DNA from: Deltaproteobacteria bacterium
GTDB taxonomy: Bacteria > Desulfobacterota > Desulfuromonadia > Geobacterales > DSM-12255
Length of the DNA: 43,092 nt
Direction of reading: 5' to 3'
Assembly: GCA_021849045.1 (NCBI GenBank)
Contig: JAJZTK010000014.1
Location: 1-43,092, forward strand
Shown here: positions 24,994-32,885 of the stretch, piece after piece
How the letters are laid out: every line of letters begins with the position of its first letter
How positions within the stretch are numbered: the stretch's first letter is position 1
Notes under the pieces: generated by a model
The model's input: the letters and a program-made list of their open reading frames with translations, nothing else
Told to the model about the DNA's origin: nothing
Databases searched by the model: none
Program-made: the position numbers and the translations under genes

Positions 24994-26072
24994 AGCACCA
25001 CCTCGTTTTTTCGATATGCTTCAATCTGCCGCAGGCACTCCTGCCGCAGATCGCCGTTGCCACGATACACCCCGGTCCATTCCGCGATTCGTTCGAGAGC
25101 CTGCCCCAGTCCCCACCGCGGCTGCCAGCCGAGCTCGGCCCTGGCCTTGGAACAGTCGAGTTTCAGATAATGGGCCTCATGGGGATGCTCCCCTTCGTCA
25201 AGCCGGTACCGAGCCCCCCCGCCCCACATCTCGCACAGACGCCTGACCAGCCACTCCACAGGGCGGGCATCCTCATCCAACGGACCGAAATTCCACCCCT
25301 CCGCATAGCGCGGCCCGTCGGTAAACAGCCGCTCAGCCAGGAGAAGATAGCCTGCCAGCGGCTCCAGCACATGCTGCCAGGGGCGGATGGCGTGGGGGTT
25401 GCGGATCAGGATGGTCTCGCCGGCCAAAAGAGCCCGGATGCAATCGGGAATGAGCCGGTCGCCCGCCCAGTCGCCGCCGCCGATGACATTGCCGGCCCGG
25501 GCCGATGCAACGGCCACACCGTGGCGCTCATAGTCCCGCGGATTGAAATAGGAGGAGCGGTAGGCAGCGGTCACCAGTTCCGCACACCCCTTGCTGTTGG
25601 AATAGGGATCGTAGCCGCCGAACGGCTCGTTTTCCCGGTACCCCCAGACCCACTCCCGGTTCTCGTAGACCTTGTCGGTGGTGACATTGACCACCGCTCG
25701 CACGAACGGACAGCCGCGAACCGCTTCCAGCAGGTGGACCGTCCCCATGACGTTGGTGGCATAGGTCTCCACCGGAATCCTGTAGGAGTCCCGTACCAGC
25801 GGCTGGGCCGCCATATGGATGACGATCTCGGGTGCGGCAACGGTCATTTCACGCTGCAGCCGCTCCAGGTCCCGCACGTCGCCGATTACCGAGCGGACCA
25901 GTTCGTCGACCCGCGCCAGCCCGAACAGATTCGGATCGGTCGGCGGCTCCAGGGCGTAACCGGTCACCTCGGCACCCAGGGCATGGAGCCACAGGCAGAG
26001 CCAGGATCCCTTAAAACCTGTATGGCCAGTGACAAACACTTTTTTTGCCTTCCAGAAGCCGCAGTTAATCAT
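24990..26072 (-). CDS. rfbG: CDP-glucose 4,6-dehydratase
   Basis: A 360-residue extended SDR making CDP-4-keto-6-deoxyglucose from CDP-glucose. Motifs: VFVTGHTGFKGSWLCLWL (NAD-binding; typical of RfbG), HMAAQPLVRDSY, VNVTTDKVYEN, the catalytic YSNSKGCAE (YxxxK), SARAGNVIGGGDWAGDRLIPD, and HAIRPWQHVLEPLAGYL. Length is normal. It is the second enzyme of the CDP-sugar operon after rfbF; the junction with rfbF is the only loose one in this set and holds a heptamer array. Downstream genes overlap by 4 nt. Confidence 0.95.
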   Translation of the reverse strand: MINCGFWKAKKVFVTGHTGFKGSWLCLWLHALGAEVTGYALEPPTDPNLFGLARVDELVRSVIGDVRDLERLQREMTVAAPEIVIHMAAQPLVRDSYRIPVETYATNVMGTVHLLEAVRGCPFVRAVVNVTTDKVYENREWVWGYRENEPFGGYDPYSNSKGCAELVTAAYRSSYFNPRDYERHGVAVASARAGNVIGGGDWAGDRLIPDCIRALLAGETILIRNPHAIRPWQHVLEPLAGYLLLAERLFTDGPRYAEGWNFGPLDEDARPVEWLVRRLCEMWGGGARYRLDEGEHPHEAHYLKLDCSKARAELGWQPRWGLGQALERIAEWTGVYRGNGDLRQECLRQIEAYRKNEVVL

Positions 26073-26089
26073 AATTGATGTTCCCGTTT

Positions 26090-26124
26090 CTCAACCTTGA
26101 ACATTGAACTCAGAACCTCTAACC
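26090..26124. repeat. Tandem array of five degenerate 7-bp units
   Basis: CTCAACC, TTGAACA, TTGAACT, CAGAACC, TCTAACC: five consecutive heptamers filling most of the rfbF-rfbG spacer. On the transcribed (minus) strand the consensus is close to GGTTCAA, the same unit as the arrays at 9242-9311. Confidence 0.8.
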
Positions 26125-26126
26125 GC

Positions 26127-26897
26127 CTACCATACCTTCCATGGCGCCTTGCCGTTGTTCCAGAGCTCCTCAAGCTGTTGCTTGTCCCTGAGGGTGTCCA
26201 TCGGCTGCCAGAACCCCCCATGTTTGAACGCAAACAGTTCCCCGTCACGGGCGAGCCCTTCCAGGGGCTCCTTCTCGAACACGGTGGCGTCACCGGAGAT
26301 GTAGTCAAGGACCTTCGGCTCCAGGATGAAGAAGCCGCCGTTGATCCAGCTGCCGTCACCGGCCGGCTTTTCCTGGAACGCGGTGACCCGGTTGTCGGCG
26401 GTCAGATTCAGGGCACCGAACCGGCCCGAGGGCTGGGTGGAGGTGACGGTGGCCAGACAACCATGTGCCTTGTGGAACGCCACCAGCTCGCCGATATTGA
26501 CGTCTGCCACCCCGTCGCCGTAGGTCAGCATGAAGGTCTCGTTCCCCAGGTACGGTGCGACCCGCTTCACCCTGCCGCCGGTCATGGACTCGGCCCCGGT
26601 ATCGACCAGGGTGACCCGCCACGGCTCCACATACTTCTGGTGCACCTCCATGGAGTTTTGCTCCATATCGAAGGTCACGTCGCTCATATGGAGAAAGTAG
26701 TTGGAGAAGTACTCCTTGATCATGTACCCCTTGAAACCGAGGCAGATGACAAAGTCGTTGAAGCCGTAGTGGGAGTAGATCTTCATGATATGCCAGAGGA
26801 TCGGCTTCCCCCCGATCTCCACCATCGGCTTGGGACGGACGACCGTCTCTTCGCTCAGCCGCGTCCCCAGTCCACCAGCCAGAATAACGACTTTCAT
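26127..26897 (-). CDS. rfbF: Glucose-1-phosphate cytidylyltransferase
   Basis: A 256-residue nucleotidyltransferase forming CDP-glucose from CTP and glucose 1-phosphate, the committing step of CDP-6-deoxyhexose synthesis. It has the N-terminal [20 protein letters not shown] with [17 protein letters not shown], the metal-binding [21 protein letters not shown] and [10 protein letters not shown]. Length and motifs are those of RfbF rather than of dTDP-glucose synthases (RmlA). ATG at 26897 overlaps the regulator stop as ATGA, so regulator and enzyme are co-translated. Confidence 0.95.
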   Translation of the reverse strand: MKVVILAGGLGTRLSEETVVRPKPMVEIGGKPILWHIMKIYSHYGFNDFVICLGFKGYMIKEYFSNYFLHMSDVTFDMEQNSMEVHQKYVEPWRVTLVDTGAESMTGGRVKRVAPYLGNETFMLTYGDGVADVNIGELVAFHKAHGCLATVTSTQPSGRFGALNLTADNRVTAFQEKPAGDGSWINGGFFILEPKVLDYISGDATVFEKEPLEGLARDGELFAFKHGGFWQPMDTLRDKQQLEELWNNGKAPWKVW

Positions 26898-27517
26898 GGT
26901 TCCTCCCAGGCAGCCAGGCTCCCTGGCCGGAAAATGTTTCCCTTTGCGGCCCCAAGGCCGATCATGACGGCCTCCAGCTGCTCGCGACGCTTCATCGAGG
27001 TGAGCACGACCGTTGCGGAGTCATCCCTCGGCCATGCAGCCGGCGACACGACCCGATGGATGAAGAACTCCGTCCCGGCCTTTTCGTCATCGAGCACCGC
27101 CGCGAGTTCGATGCCGACCTCCTGCAGCGAAAGATAGGCGATCTCGGCCACCTCGTCCACACCGCAGAAAACCACCCGCCGCACCCCTTCCATCTTGAGC
27201 CGCCGGAAAAGTGCCAGGTAGTCCTGACGGGCAACGGTATAGAGGTTCGTGAAATACGTGAGATGCTGGTAGGCGAGGCGGCTCTTCTCCGCCAGCCCCT
27301 GGGGGGTGAGGAGATAGGCATAGCGGTTACTGGGGAAGTTCTTAACCCGCACATATCCCTTGGCAACCAGATTTTTGAGGTATGAGTTCACCAGGCCGAC
27401 GGCGATGCCGAGGCGGCGGGATATCTCCCGCTGGGAGAGGGGCTCCTCTCCGGCGATCTCCGAGAGAAGGAGGAAGGAACGGTATGATTCGAGGGACTTT
27501 TCAGCATTGTCGTTCAT
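26894..27517 (-). CDS. Winged-helix (MarR/EPS-type) regulator fused to a Rossmann-like domain
   Basis: A 207-residue protein. Residues about 10-75 form a winged helix ([20 protein letters not shown], then KGYVRVKNF and [16 protein letters not shown]), as in MarR-type EPS-cluster regulators. A helical linker follows. Residues about 110-205 ([42 protein letters not shown]) look like a small Rossmann domain of the sort found in PglD-like or CoA/nucleotide-binding proteins, so the regulator may sense a sugar nucleotide or related ligand (inference). ATG at 27517 has no strong ribosome site; the transcript may have a short leader. Two matching inverted repeats flank its start and suggest autoregulation. 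Confidence 0.78.
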   Translation of the reverse strand: MNDNAEKSLESYRSFLLLSEIAGEEPLSQREISRRLGIAVGLVNSYLKNLVAKGYVRVKNFPSNRYAYLLTPQGLAEKSRLAYQHLTYFTNLYTVARQDYLALFRRLKMEGVRRVVFCGVDEVAEIAYLSLQEVGIELAAVLDDEKAGTEFFIHRVVSPAAWPRDDSATVVLTSMKRREQLEAVMIGLGAAKGNIFRPGSLAAWEEP

Positions 27518-27526
27518 AACATGAAC
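27512..27526. promoter_or_regulatory. Operator-like inverted repeat 1 (GTTCAT-AAC-ATGAAC)
   Basis: Perfect 6-bp half-sites with a 3-bp centre, overlapping the regulator start codon. It shares GTTCA-N5-TGAAC with site 2, 50 bp away. Likely binding site for the regulator itself, by analogy with autoregulated MarR-type proteins. Confidence 0.6.
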
Positions 27527-27561
27527 ACTAATTGAGAAGCGTAAAAGAGGCAAGAAAAAAT

Positions 27562-27576
27562 GTTCACAGGATGAAC
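27562..27576. promoter_or_regulatory. Operator-like inverted repeat 2 (GTTCA-CAGGA-TGAAC)
   Basis: Second 15-bp copy in the 69-bp spacer between the GT4 stop and the regulator start. Centre-to-centre distance to site 1 is 50 bp, near five helical turns. A weak minus-strand promoter (TTGCCT, 17 nt, TAGTGT) could lie between the two sites. Confidence 0.55.
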
Positions 27577-27586
27577 GGTCACGTTT

Positions 27587-28765
27587 TCACTGCTCCAGCA
27601 TGCGCCGGTACACCGCTATCAGCCGTGCGCCCCGCGACTGCCAGGAGTGCTCGGCAATTGCCCGCTCCCGCCCCCGGACGGCAAGGTCTTCGCGCAGGAC
27701 CGGGTCAGCAAGGAGCGTTTCCAGCTTATCCGCAAAGTCCACCGTCTCCGGGTAGCGGGCGTAGAGGGCGGCATCTCCCAGGATTTCCCGGTTGATGGGG
27801 GTGTCGAACACCAGGGTCGGCAGGCCGCAGGCCAGGTAGTTGAAGAGCTTGCCGTTGGCCTCGGTGAGTGAGATCTTCGGCGACAGCGCCACGTCGGCGG
27901 CCGAGAGGCAGAAAGGAGCCTCCCGGTAATCGATCCGACCGGTGAAGGTGATCAGGTCGGCCACCCCCATCTCCATCGCCAATTGCCGGTACCGCTCGTC
28001 GGGAAAGCCCATGAGCAGGAAATGGACCGGCACTCCCCTTCCCTGCATGATCTTCACCACCTCCAGGAGCAGGTCGACCCCCTGGTAGCGGTTCATCACC
28101 CCTATAAAGGCCACCACCGGCCGGTCGTGGGGAAGTCGTAGTCTCTTGTGGGCCTCGTCCCGGTCCATGGGACGGAACTCGTCGGTATTGACCCCATCGG
28201 TGAGGGGCAAGACCTTTCCGGACGCTACCCCCCAGGTCTCCACCAGTTCCCTTGCACCGGGGCCGGAGCTGGTCAGGATGACGTCGGCATGGCGGTTGAT
28301 GAACCGCTCCAGTACGCCGAACAGCCGTGCAAGCAGCGACCCCTTCCTGACAAAGCCGTGATCGATGATCTCGCCGGTAAGGCTCCCCTGGCAGTCGAAG
28401 AGGAGCGGCACACCGAGGAGCCGTTTCAGGAAAATCCCCAGGAACGCCCCTTCGTGGAGGTGGGCATGGATCAGGTCGGGCCGGAAGCGGCGACCCACGG
28501 CCAACGCCTTCAGGAAGAGGAGGATATCCAGGTACGGCTTGTGCCAGGAGGGACCGGCGGCCAACTTCCGGTACCAGGGGATGGAGGCTATCCGGTCGGT
28601 GGGAATCGCCCCCATGTCTCGCCCCAGGTGGTAGGTGACGATCCGGACCCGGTGCCCCAGCGCCGTCAAGGTCCGCGCCTCTTCGTAGATGCGGACGTGA
28701 CACCCCCGATCGGCAAAATACGGGGTTGGTGCCAGCATCAGGATCTTCAGCGGGGCATCAGTCAA
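27587..28765 (-). CDS. Glycosyltransferase family 4 (GT-B)
   Basis: A 392-residue GT-B enzyme: LKILMLAPTPYFADRGCHVR, LIHAHLHEGAFLGIFL, the central VVAFIGVMNRYQGVDLLLEV, and the C-terminal donor site SLTEANGKLFNYLACGLPTL. Start is TTG at 28765, overlapping the upstream GT2 stop by 8 nt; there is no better in-frame start, and a nearby ATG is out of frame. It is the last gene before the CDP-sugar operon promoter region. The sugar it transfers is unknown. Confidence 0.87.
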   Translation of the reverse strand: MTDAPLKILMLAPTPYFADRGCHVRIYEEARTLTALGHRVRIVTYHLGRDMGAIPTDRIASIPWYRKLAAGPSWHKPYLDILLFLKALAVGRRFRPDLIHAHLHEGAFLGIFLKRLLGVPLLFDCQGSLTGEIIDHGFVRKGSLLARLFGVLERFINRHADVILTSSGPGARELVETWGVASGKVLPLTDGVNTDEFRPMDRDEAHKRLRLPHDRPVVAFIGVMNRYQGVDLLLEVVKIMQGRGVPVHFLLMGFPDERYRQLAMEMGVADLITFTGRIDYREAPFCLSAADVALSPKISLTEANGKLFNYLACGLPTLVFDTPINREILGDAALYARYPETVDFADKLETLLADPVLREDLAVRGRERAIAEHSWQSRGARLIAVYRRMLEQ

Positions 28766-29702
28766 TGTTCAGTTTCTCGCGAATGACGTAGATCGGCTTT
28801 CCCTGGGCCTCGTAGTAGGTCCGGGCGTTCAACTCGCCCAGAAGGCCGAGGACGATGAACTGCACCCCCATGAAGAGCAGGAAGGCGGTCAGGATCAGAA
28901 GCGGGTTCCGGTTCATGTTCATCTGCTCGAAGAGCTTCATGTAGATGGTCGCGCCGCCGGAGAGGAAGCCGGCCAGCAGGGTGTAGATCCCCCATTTGCC
29001 AAAGAGCTGGATCGGCTTGGTGGAGTACTGGAGGAGGAACTTGACGGTCATCAGGTCCAGGACCACGCGGACGGTCCGGGAGATGCCGTACTTGCTGGTG
29101 CCGTACAGGCGGGGATGGTGCCTGACCGGCAGTTCCGCCACCTTGGCCCCAACCTGGGAGGCGAGTGCCGGCACGAAGCGGTGCATCTCGCCATAGAGGT
29201 TGATCCCCTCCAGCACCTCCCGGCGGTAGGCCTTGAGGGTGCAGCCGTAGTCGTGGAGATGGACCCCGGTCAGGCGGGAGATGAGGGCATTGGCGATCAT
29301 GGAGGGGAGCTTGCGGTTGACGAAGGTATCCTTCCGCTCCTTGCGCCAGCCCGACACCACGTCGTACCCCTCGTCGATCCTGGCCAGTAGCCGGGGAATA
29401 TCGCTCGGGTCGTTCTGCAGGTCGCCGTCCATCGGCACGATGACCCGCCCGGCCGCAGCAGTGAACCCGGCGGCCATGGCCGCGGTCTGGCCGAAATTGC
29501 GGCGGAAGCGGATCACCTTCACCCGCCGGTCTTCCCGGGCGATCTCCTGGAGGAGGAGGAAGGAATGGTCGACCGAGCCATCGTCTACCAGGATCAGCTC
29601 GTACGTCAGGCCACTTTCCGCCAGGGCAGCCGTCACCCGCTCATGGAGAAGCGGAATATTCTCTTCTTCGTTGTAGATCGGAACGACTATGCTCAAGTCC
29701 AC
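28758..29702 (-). CDS. Polyprenyl-phosphate glycosyltransferase, GtrB/ArnC-like GT2
   Basis: A 314-residue enzyme predicted to load a sugar onto undecaprenyl phosphate. N-terminal GT-A domain: LSIVVPIYNEEENIPLLHE, LVDDGSVDHS, RRNFGQTAAMAAGF, the DXD motif PMDGDLQNDP, GWRKERKD. Two C-terminal membrane spans (IYTLLAGFLSGGATIY and LLILTAFLLFMGVQFIVLGL), as in GtrB. GTG start at 29702 with AAGGAG 7 nt upstream. Such enzymes supply GT-C membrane transferases, and the locus has two (30869-32731 and 9271-11712). A small glycan-linked DUF2304 gene lies upstream. Confidence 0.9.
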   Translation of the reverse strand: MDLSIVVPIYNEEENIPLLHERVTAALAESGLTYELILVDDGSVDHSFLLLQEIAREDRRVKVIRFRRNFGQTAAMAAGFTAAAGRVIVPMDGDLQNDPSDIPRLLARIDEGYDVVSGWRKERKDTFVNRKLPSMIANALISRLTGVHLHDYGCTLKAYRREVLEGINLYGEMHRFVPALASQVGAKVAELPVRHHPRLYGTSKYGISRTVRVVLDLMTVKFLLQYSTKPIQLFGKWGIYTLLAGFLSGGATIYMKLFEQMNMNRNPLLILTAFLLFMGVQFIVLGLLGELNARTYYEAQGKPIYVIREKLNID

Positions 29703-29723
29703 GGGATACTCCTTGGGATATCT

Positions 29724-29751
29724 GGCTCAGTGCTCAGGGCTTAGAGTCAAG
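29724..29751. repeat. Tandem array of four degenerate 7-bp units
   Basis: GGCTCAG, TGCTCAG, GGCTTAG, AGTCAAG. The array holds the stop codon and last residues (DSKP) of the DUF2304 protein, so a gain or loss of one unit would shift its frame. Confidence 0.75.
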
Positions 29752-30111
29752 ATCGGTGCCCTGGGCCTTCACAATCTTCTCGAACTGGTGACGCAGGATC
29801 GCATTCTCCTGCACCAGATCCTTTACCTGGTCGGAGAGGCGGGAAATCTTGATGGAAAACTGGACCCCCAGGAGGACCAGGAACACGATGGAGCCGGTAA
29901 AGAGGGTCGAGGTGGGCAGGGCGGCACCGATGAGATTGGTAAGAGTGACCAGCCAGTCGTACTTGATCACCAGGACGAACATGATGCAGCTGGTGAAGAG
30001 CCAGAGGACCGAGTACTCCTCACGGAGCCGCTTCTGGCGCACCATTTCGATGGTGAACACAAAGACCAGGAGACTCACCAGCAGGGCAAATACCTGTTGC
30101 TTGAACGGCAT
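29734..30111 (-). CDS. DUF2304 small membrane protein
   Basis: A 125-residue protein with three hydrophobic segments (VFALLVSLLVFVFTIEMV, VLWLFTSCIMFVLVI, TLFTGSIVFLVLLGVQF) followed by a charged coiled-coil-like tail (RLSDQVKDLVQENAILRHQF). This matches DUF2304 proteins, which are commonly encoded next to GT2 enzymes in glycan clusters and have no known activity. ATG at 30111 is chosen since GGAGG lies 5 nt upstream; it overlaps the upstream GT2 stop (TGATG). The C-terminus is set by a heptamer array. Confidence 0.82.
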   Translation of the reverse strand: MPFKQQVFALLVSLLVFVFTIEMVRQKRLREEYSVLWLFTSCIMFVLVIKYDWLVTLTNLIGAALPTSTLFTGSIVFLVLLGVQFSIKISRLSDQVKDLVQENAILRHQFEKIVKAQGTDLDSKP

Positions 30112-30848
30112 CACGTCCTCCGGAAGAACTTACGGTTGCGCAGCAGGGTAACGAAGATGGACAGGCACATCTTGAACATGTAGTAGAGCGGCTTGGTGCC
30201 GCTGTGCATGGTCTTGCCGGTCGGGTTGGCATACATCCGGACCGGCACCTCGCGGATGCGAAACCCGGCCAGATTGAGGGTGATCAGCATATCGGCGTCA
30301 GGATAGTCGCAGGGAAAGACGTCGGTGGTGAAAAACCGGAGCACCTCCCGGTTGAACGCCTGGTAACCGGAGGTGGGGTCGGTGACGCTCCGGCCGATCA
30401 GGTGGGTCACCAGCTTCCGGAAGAAGAGGATGCCCAACCGCCGGGAAAACGAGGGACGATAACTCTCCTCCTCCAGAAAGCGGGAGCCCAGCGCAAAGTC
30501 TGTGTCACCGGCCATCACCGGTGCCAGGAGGCGGGGGATGAAGGCCGGATCGTGCTGACCGTCGGCATCGATCTGGACCACGTACGGATAGCCATGGCAA
30601 TGGGCAAATTTATACCCGGTCTGGATGGTCACTCCGTACCCCATGTTGAAGGCGTGGGAGAGCACGATCGCCCCGGCGCCGGCAGCAGCGGCGGCGGTGC
30701 CGTCACGGGAGCCGTCGTTCACCACCAGGATGTCGCACTCCGGCACCACCCTGCGGATGGCAGCGACCACCCGACCGATATTGCCGGCCTCATTGTAGGC
30801 CGGTATGATCACCAGGACCTTTGCCAGGTCCCGCTCCTCGCTCCTCAC
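30111..30848 (-). CDS. Polyprenyl-phosphate mannosyltransferase-like GT2 (DPM1-type)
   Basis: A 245-residue GT-A enzyme: VLVIIPAYNEAGNIGRVVAA, VVNDGSRDGTA, FNMGYGVTIQTGYKFA, the DXD motif QIDADGQHDP, and DPTSGYQAFNREVL. Single-domain DPM1-like enzymes transfer mannose or another hexose to a polyprenyl phosphate. There is a weakly hydrophobic C-terminus but no clear double span. The start is GTG at 30848, which lies inside a heptamer array whose units provide GAGGA as the ribosome site; upstream GTG codons in the array are in other frames. Confidence 0.87.
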   Translation of the reverse strand: MRSEERDLAKVLVIIPAYNEAGNIGRVVAAIRRVVPECDILVVNDGSRDGTAAAAAGAGAIVLSHAFNMGYGVTIQTGYKFAHCHGYPYVVQIDADGQHDPAFIPRLLAPVMAGDTDFALGSRFLEEESYRPSFSRRLGILFFRKLVTHLIGRSVTDPTSGYQAFNREVLRFFTTDVFPCDYPDADMLITLNLAGFRIREVPVRMYANPTGKTMHSGTKPLYYMFKMCLSIFVTLLRNRKFFRRT

Positions 30849-30861
30849 TCCTCACTCCTCA
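30834..30861. repeat. Tandem array of four 7-bp units over a translation start
   Basis: CTCCTCG, CTCCTCA, CTCCTCA, CTCCTCA: three identical units and one with a single change. On the minus strand each unit offers GAGGA plus GTG, so the array forms both the ribosome site and the start codon of the DPM1-like gene and fills the gap after the TPR gene. Confidence 0.9.
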
Positions 30862-30868
30862 CCGGGCA

Positions 30869-32731
30869 TTACCGTTTCATCCTGGCTTCCAGCATCGGCG
30901 CAAACCCCGAACGGAGCTGCACCAGGGACAGGTACTGTTCGATGACGCAGGCCTGATCGCCGGTTGCCAGGCAGGCCAGCCCCAAATTATAATGGGCCGG
31001 CGCGTAATCGGGGTCCATGTCCAGGGATTTGCGGAAGCTGGCGATGGCATCCATCGGCCGGCCAAGGTAGTCGTAGGCCAGCCCGAGGTTGTTGTGGGCC
31101 TTGGCAAACCAGATCGTTTGGGCATCCGCATTGACAGCCGACAGGTCCCTGAACATCTCCACGGTCCTGTCGAACCGGCCAAGGTACGACCCCAACTGGG
31201 TAAGGGCCAGCCCCACATTGTTCCAGGCATCCGGATGTCCCGGATCGAGGGAGATGGACCTGATCAGGGGGGGAAGTGCCCTGGCCGGCTCTTTGCGCTT
31301 CAGGTATGCATATCCCAGGTTGTTCCAGGGGCGGGACAGGGTGGGCGACTTCCGGGTGACATCCTCCCAGAGCGTGACTTCGTCGCTCCAGACCAGGTTC
31401 CGCTTGACCGTAGCCACCACAAAAACCAGGCAGAGCAGTGTCATTGCCAGGCAGACGGAGGAAAGAACCCGCTCCCTCTGGCCGGCAAGGCCGATCATTG
31501 CCGAACTGATGGCAACAAAGGCACCGGCCGACAGCAGGTACACCCGGTGCTCGAAGATCGGGTCGATAATGGGAATAACGCTCGATTCGACCAGCAGCGC
31601 GATATAGAACCAGCCAATGCCGATGGCCACCAGCCTCAGATGCGGAGCAGGCAGGAATGCCGGTGCCGACGAAGGTCGGGAACGGACCACGCACCAGACC
31701 GCCAATCCCAGCAGGGCAAGATGCAGTGCCAGCCCACCGAGGACAGCCGGATCGGCAAGCGAATGGGAAAATGCAACCCCGTAATCCAGGTTCTGGTTCA
31801 CGGGGAAGATCAGCAGACGCAGGTAGGTAGCCACCACCCGGAACTGGGTCAGCAGATAGTCGGTCCGGGAAATGATGGTCTGGACCCGCGTTGCCTGGTC
31901 GGCCGCCGCCAGCAGGCCTGTCATCCCCCCCCGTATACCCACCAGGCTCAAGGGGATGATCGCCATGGTCATCAGGAACAGGGAGATGGGCAACAGGCGC
32001 GCCCGAAGCGTCCCCCGGAAGCAGAGCAGTTCCAGGAATATCAACATGAGCGGCAGGGTGAAGGAGATCTCCTTGGTCCGCATGGCCAGGAGCGCCGACA
32101 GGAAGGCGAGCGCGAAATTACCAACCGGAGAAGCGCGCCGCACGGGATCGGTACCGTTCAGGGCCAGTCTCGCCCGAACATAGCAGACCGCGGCAAGCAG
32201 ATAGAACAGGGTAGCCAGGGAGGTGAACCGCTGGACAATGTAGGTGACCGCCTGGGTCTGGACCGGATGACTCACGAACAGGAGAGCGCTAAAAAAGGCG
32301 ATTATCCGGCCATGGTCGGCCATGGTGAGCGCCATCCCCTGCGAGACGAGCGGACTGCGCCAGAGCAGAGTGATCAGGCCGTAGAGAGTCAGGGCGGCCG
32401 ACAGGTGGACGAAGAGATTGACCAGATGGTACCCGATCACCCAGTCGCCGTGCAGTCGGTAGTTCAGGGCAAAACTAAAGATTCCCAGGGCCCGGCCGCT
32501 CTTCAGCAACGATGGCGTCATCAGGGAGCCCAGGTCCTTGATCTGCGGGTTCCCCAGGATATTGACCATGTCATCGAAGGTAAACGGAAACGTCATGCTG
32601 TTGGCATAGGCCAGCAGTCCGGTGATTACGATCAGGGCAAGCCGGTACCAGCCGTCCCTGCGGGATGTTCCGGTAATGAGCCCCACGTATCGCCCCGGCA
32701 ATCCGGGTATCCCCATTTCACGTCCAGTCAT
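30869..32731 (-). CDS. GT-C-like multi-span membrane protein with C-terminal TPR repeats (TMTC-like)
   Basis: A 620-residue protein. N-terminal half: about 10 membrane spans, beginning LALIVITGLLAYANS, with an acidic pair in FTFDDMVNI (D53, D54) in the first extracytoplasmic loop, as in GT-C transferases, and GYHLVNLFVHLSAALTLYGL. C-terminal part (about 470-605): three to four TPR units (WNNLGYAYLKRKEPARALPP, AWNNVGLALTQLG, AHNNLGLAYDYLGRPMDAIA, AHYNLGLACLATGD). This resembles eukaryotic TMTC proteins, which use a polyprenyl-phosphate sugar donor; the adjacent DPM1-like and GtrB-like genes would supply it. ATG at 32731 has AAGGG 8 nt upstream. It is the first gene of the minus-strand locus. 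Confidence 0.8.
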   Translation of the reverse strand: MTGREMGIPGLPGRYVGLITGTSRRDGWYRLALIVITGLLAYANSMTFPFTFDDMVNILGNPQIKDLGSLMTPSLLKSGRALGIFSFALNYRLHGDWVIGYHLVNLFVHLSAALTLYGLITLLWRSPLVSQGMALTMADHGRIIAFFSALLFVSHPVQTQAVTYIVQRFTSLATLFYLLAAVCYVRARLALNGTDPVRRASPVGNFALAFLSALLAMRTKEISFTLPLMLIFLELLCFRGTLRARLLPISLFLMTMAIIPLSLVGIRGGMTGLLAAADQATRVQTIISRTDYLLTQFRVVATYLRLLIFPVNQNLDYGVAFSHSLADPAVLGGLALHLALLGLAVWCVVRSRPSSAPAFLPAPHLRLVAIGIGWFYIALLVESSVIPIIDPIFEHRVYLLSAGAFVAISSAMIGLAGQRERVLSSVCLAMTLLCLVFVVATVKRNLVWSDEVTLWEDVTRKSPTLSRPWNNLGYAYLKRKEPARALPPLIRSISLDPGHPDAWNNVGLALTQLGSYLGRFDRTVEMFRDLSAVNADAQTIWFAKAHNNLGLAYDYLGRPMDAIASFRKSLDMDPDYAPAHYNLGLACLATGDQACVIEQYLSLVQLRSGFAPMLEARMKR

Positions 32732-32885
32732 CAGCCTGTCCCTTAGCAGATAGCATGCCGATCGGCAAACCGGCTTACTATACCTGCATTTATCTGGCGG
32801 CAAAAGGAATTTTTCCGCCAGATCGCCGTATCTTCAGGGGGATTGACAGGATTGGACCGGGGGGATATACACGATGATGTTGCAA

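Noticed and set aside
30821-32746. 641-codon plus-strand open frame opposite the TPR/GT-C gene
   Set aside because: Gln/Gly/Arg-rich translation with no domain; the opposite strand has membrane spans and TPR units.
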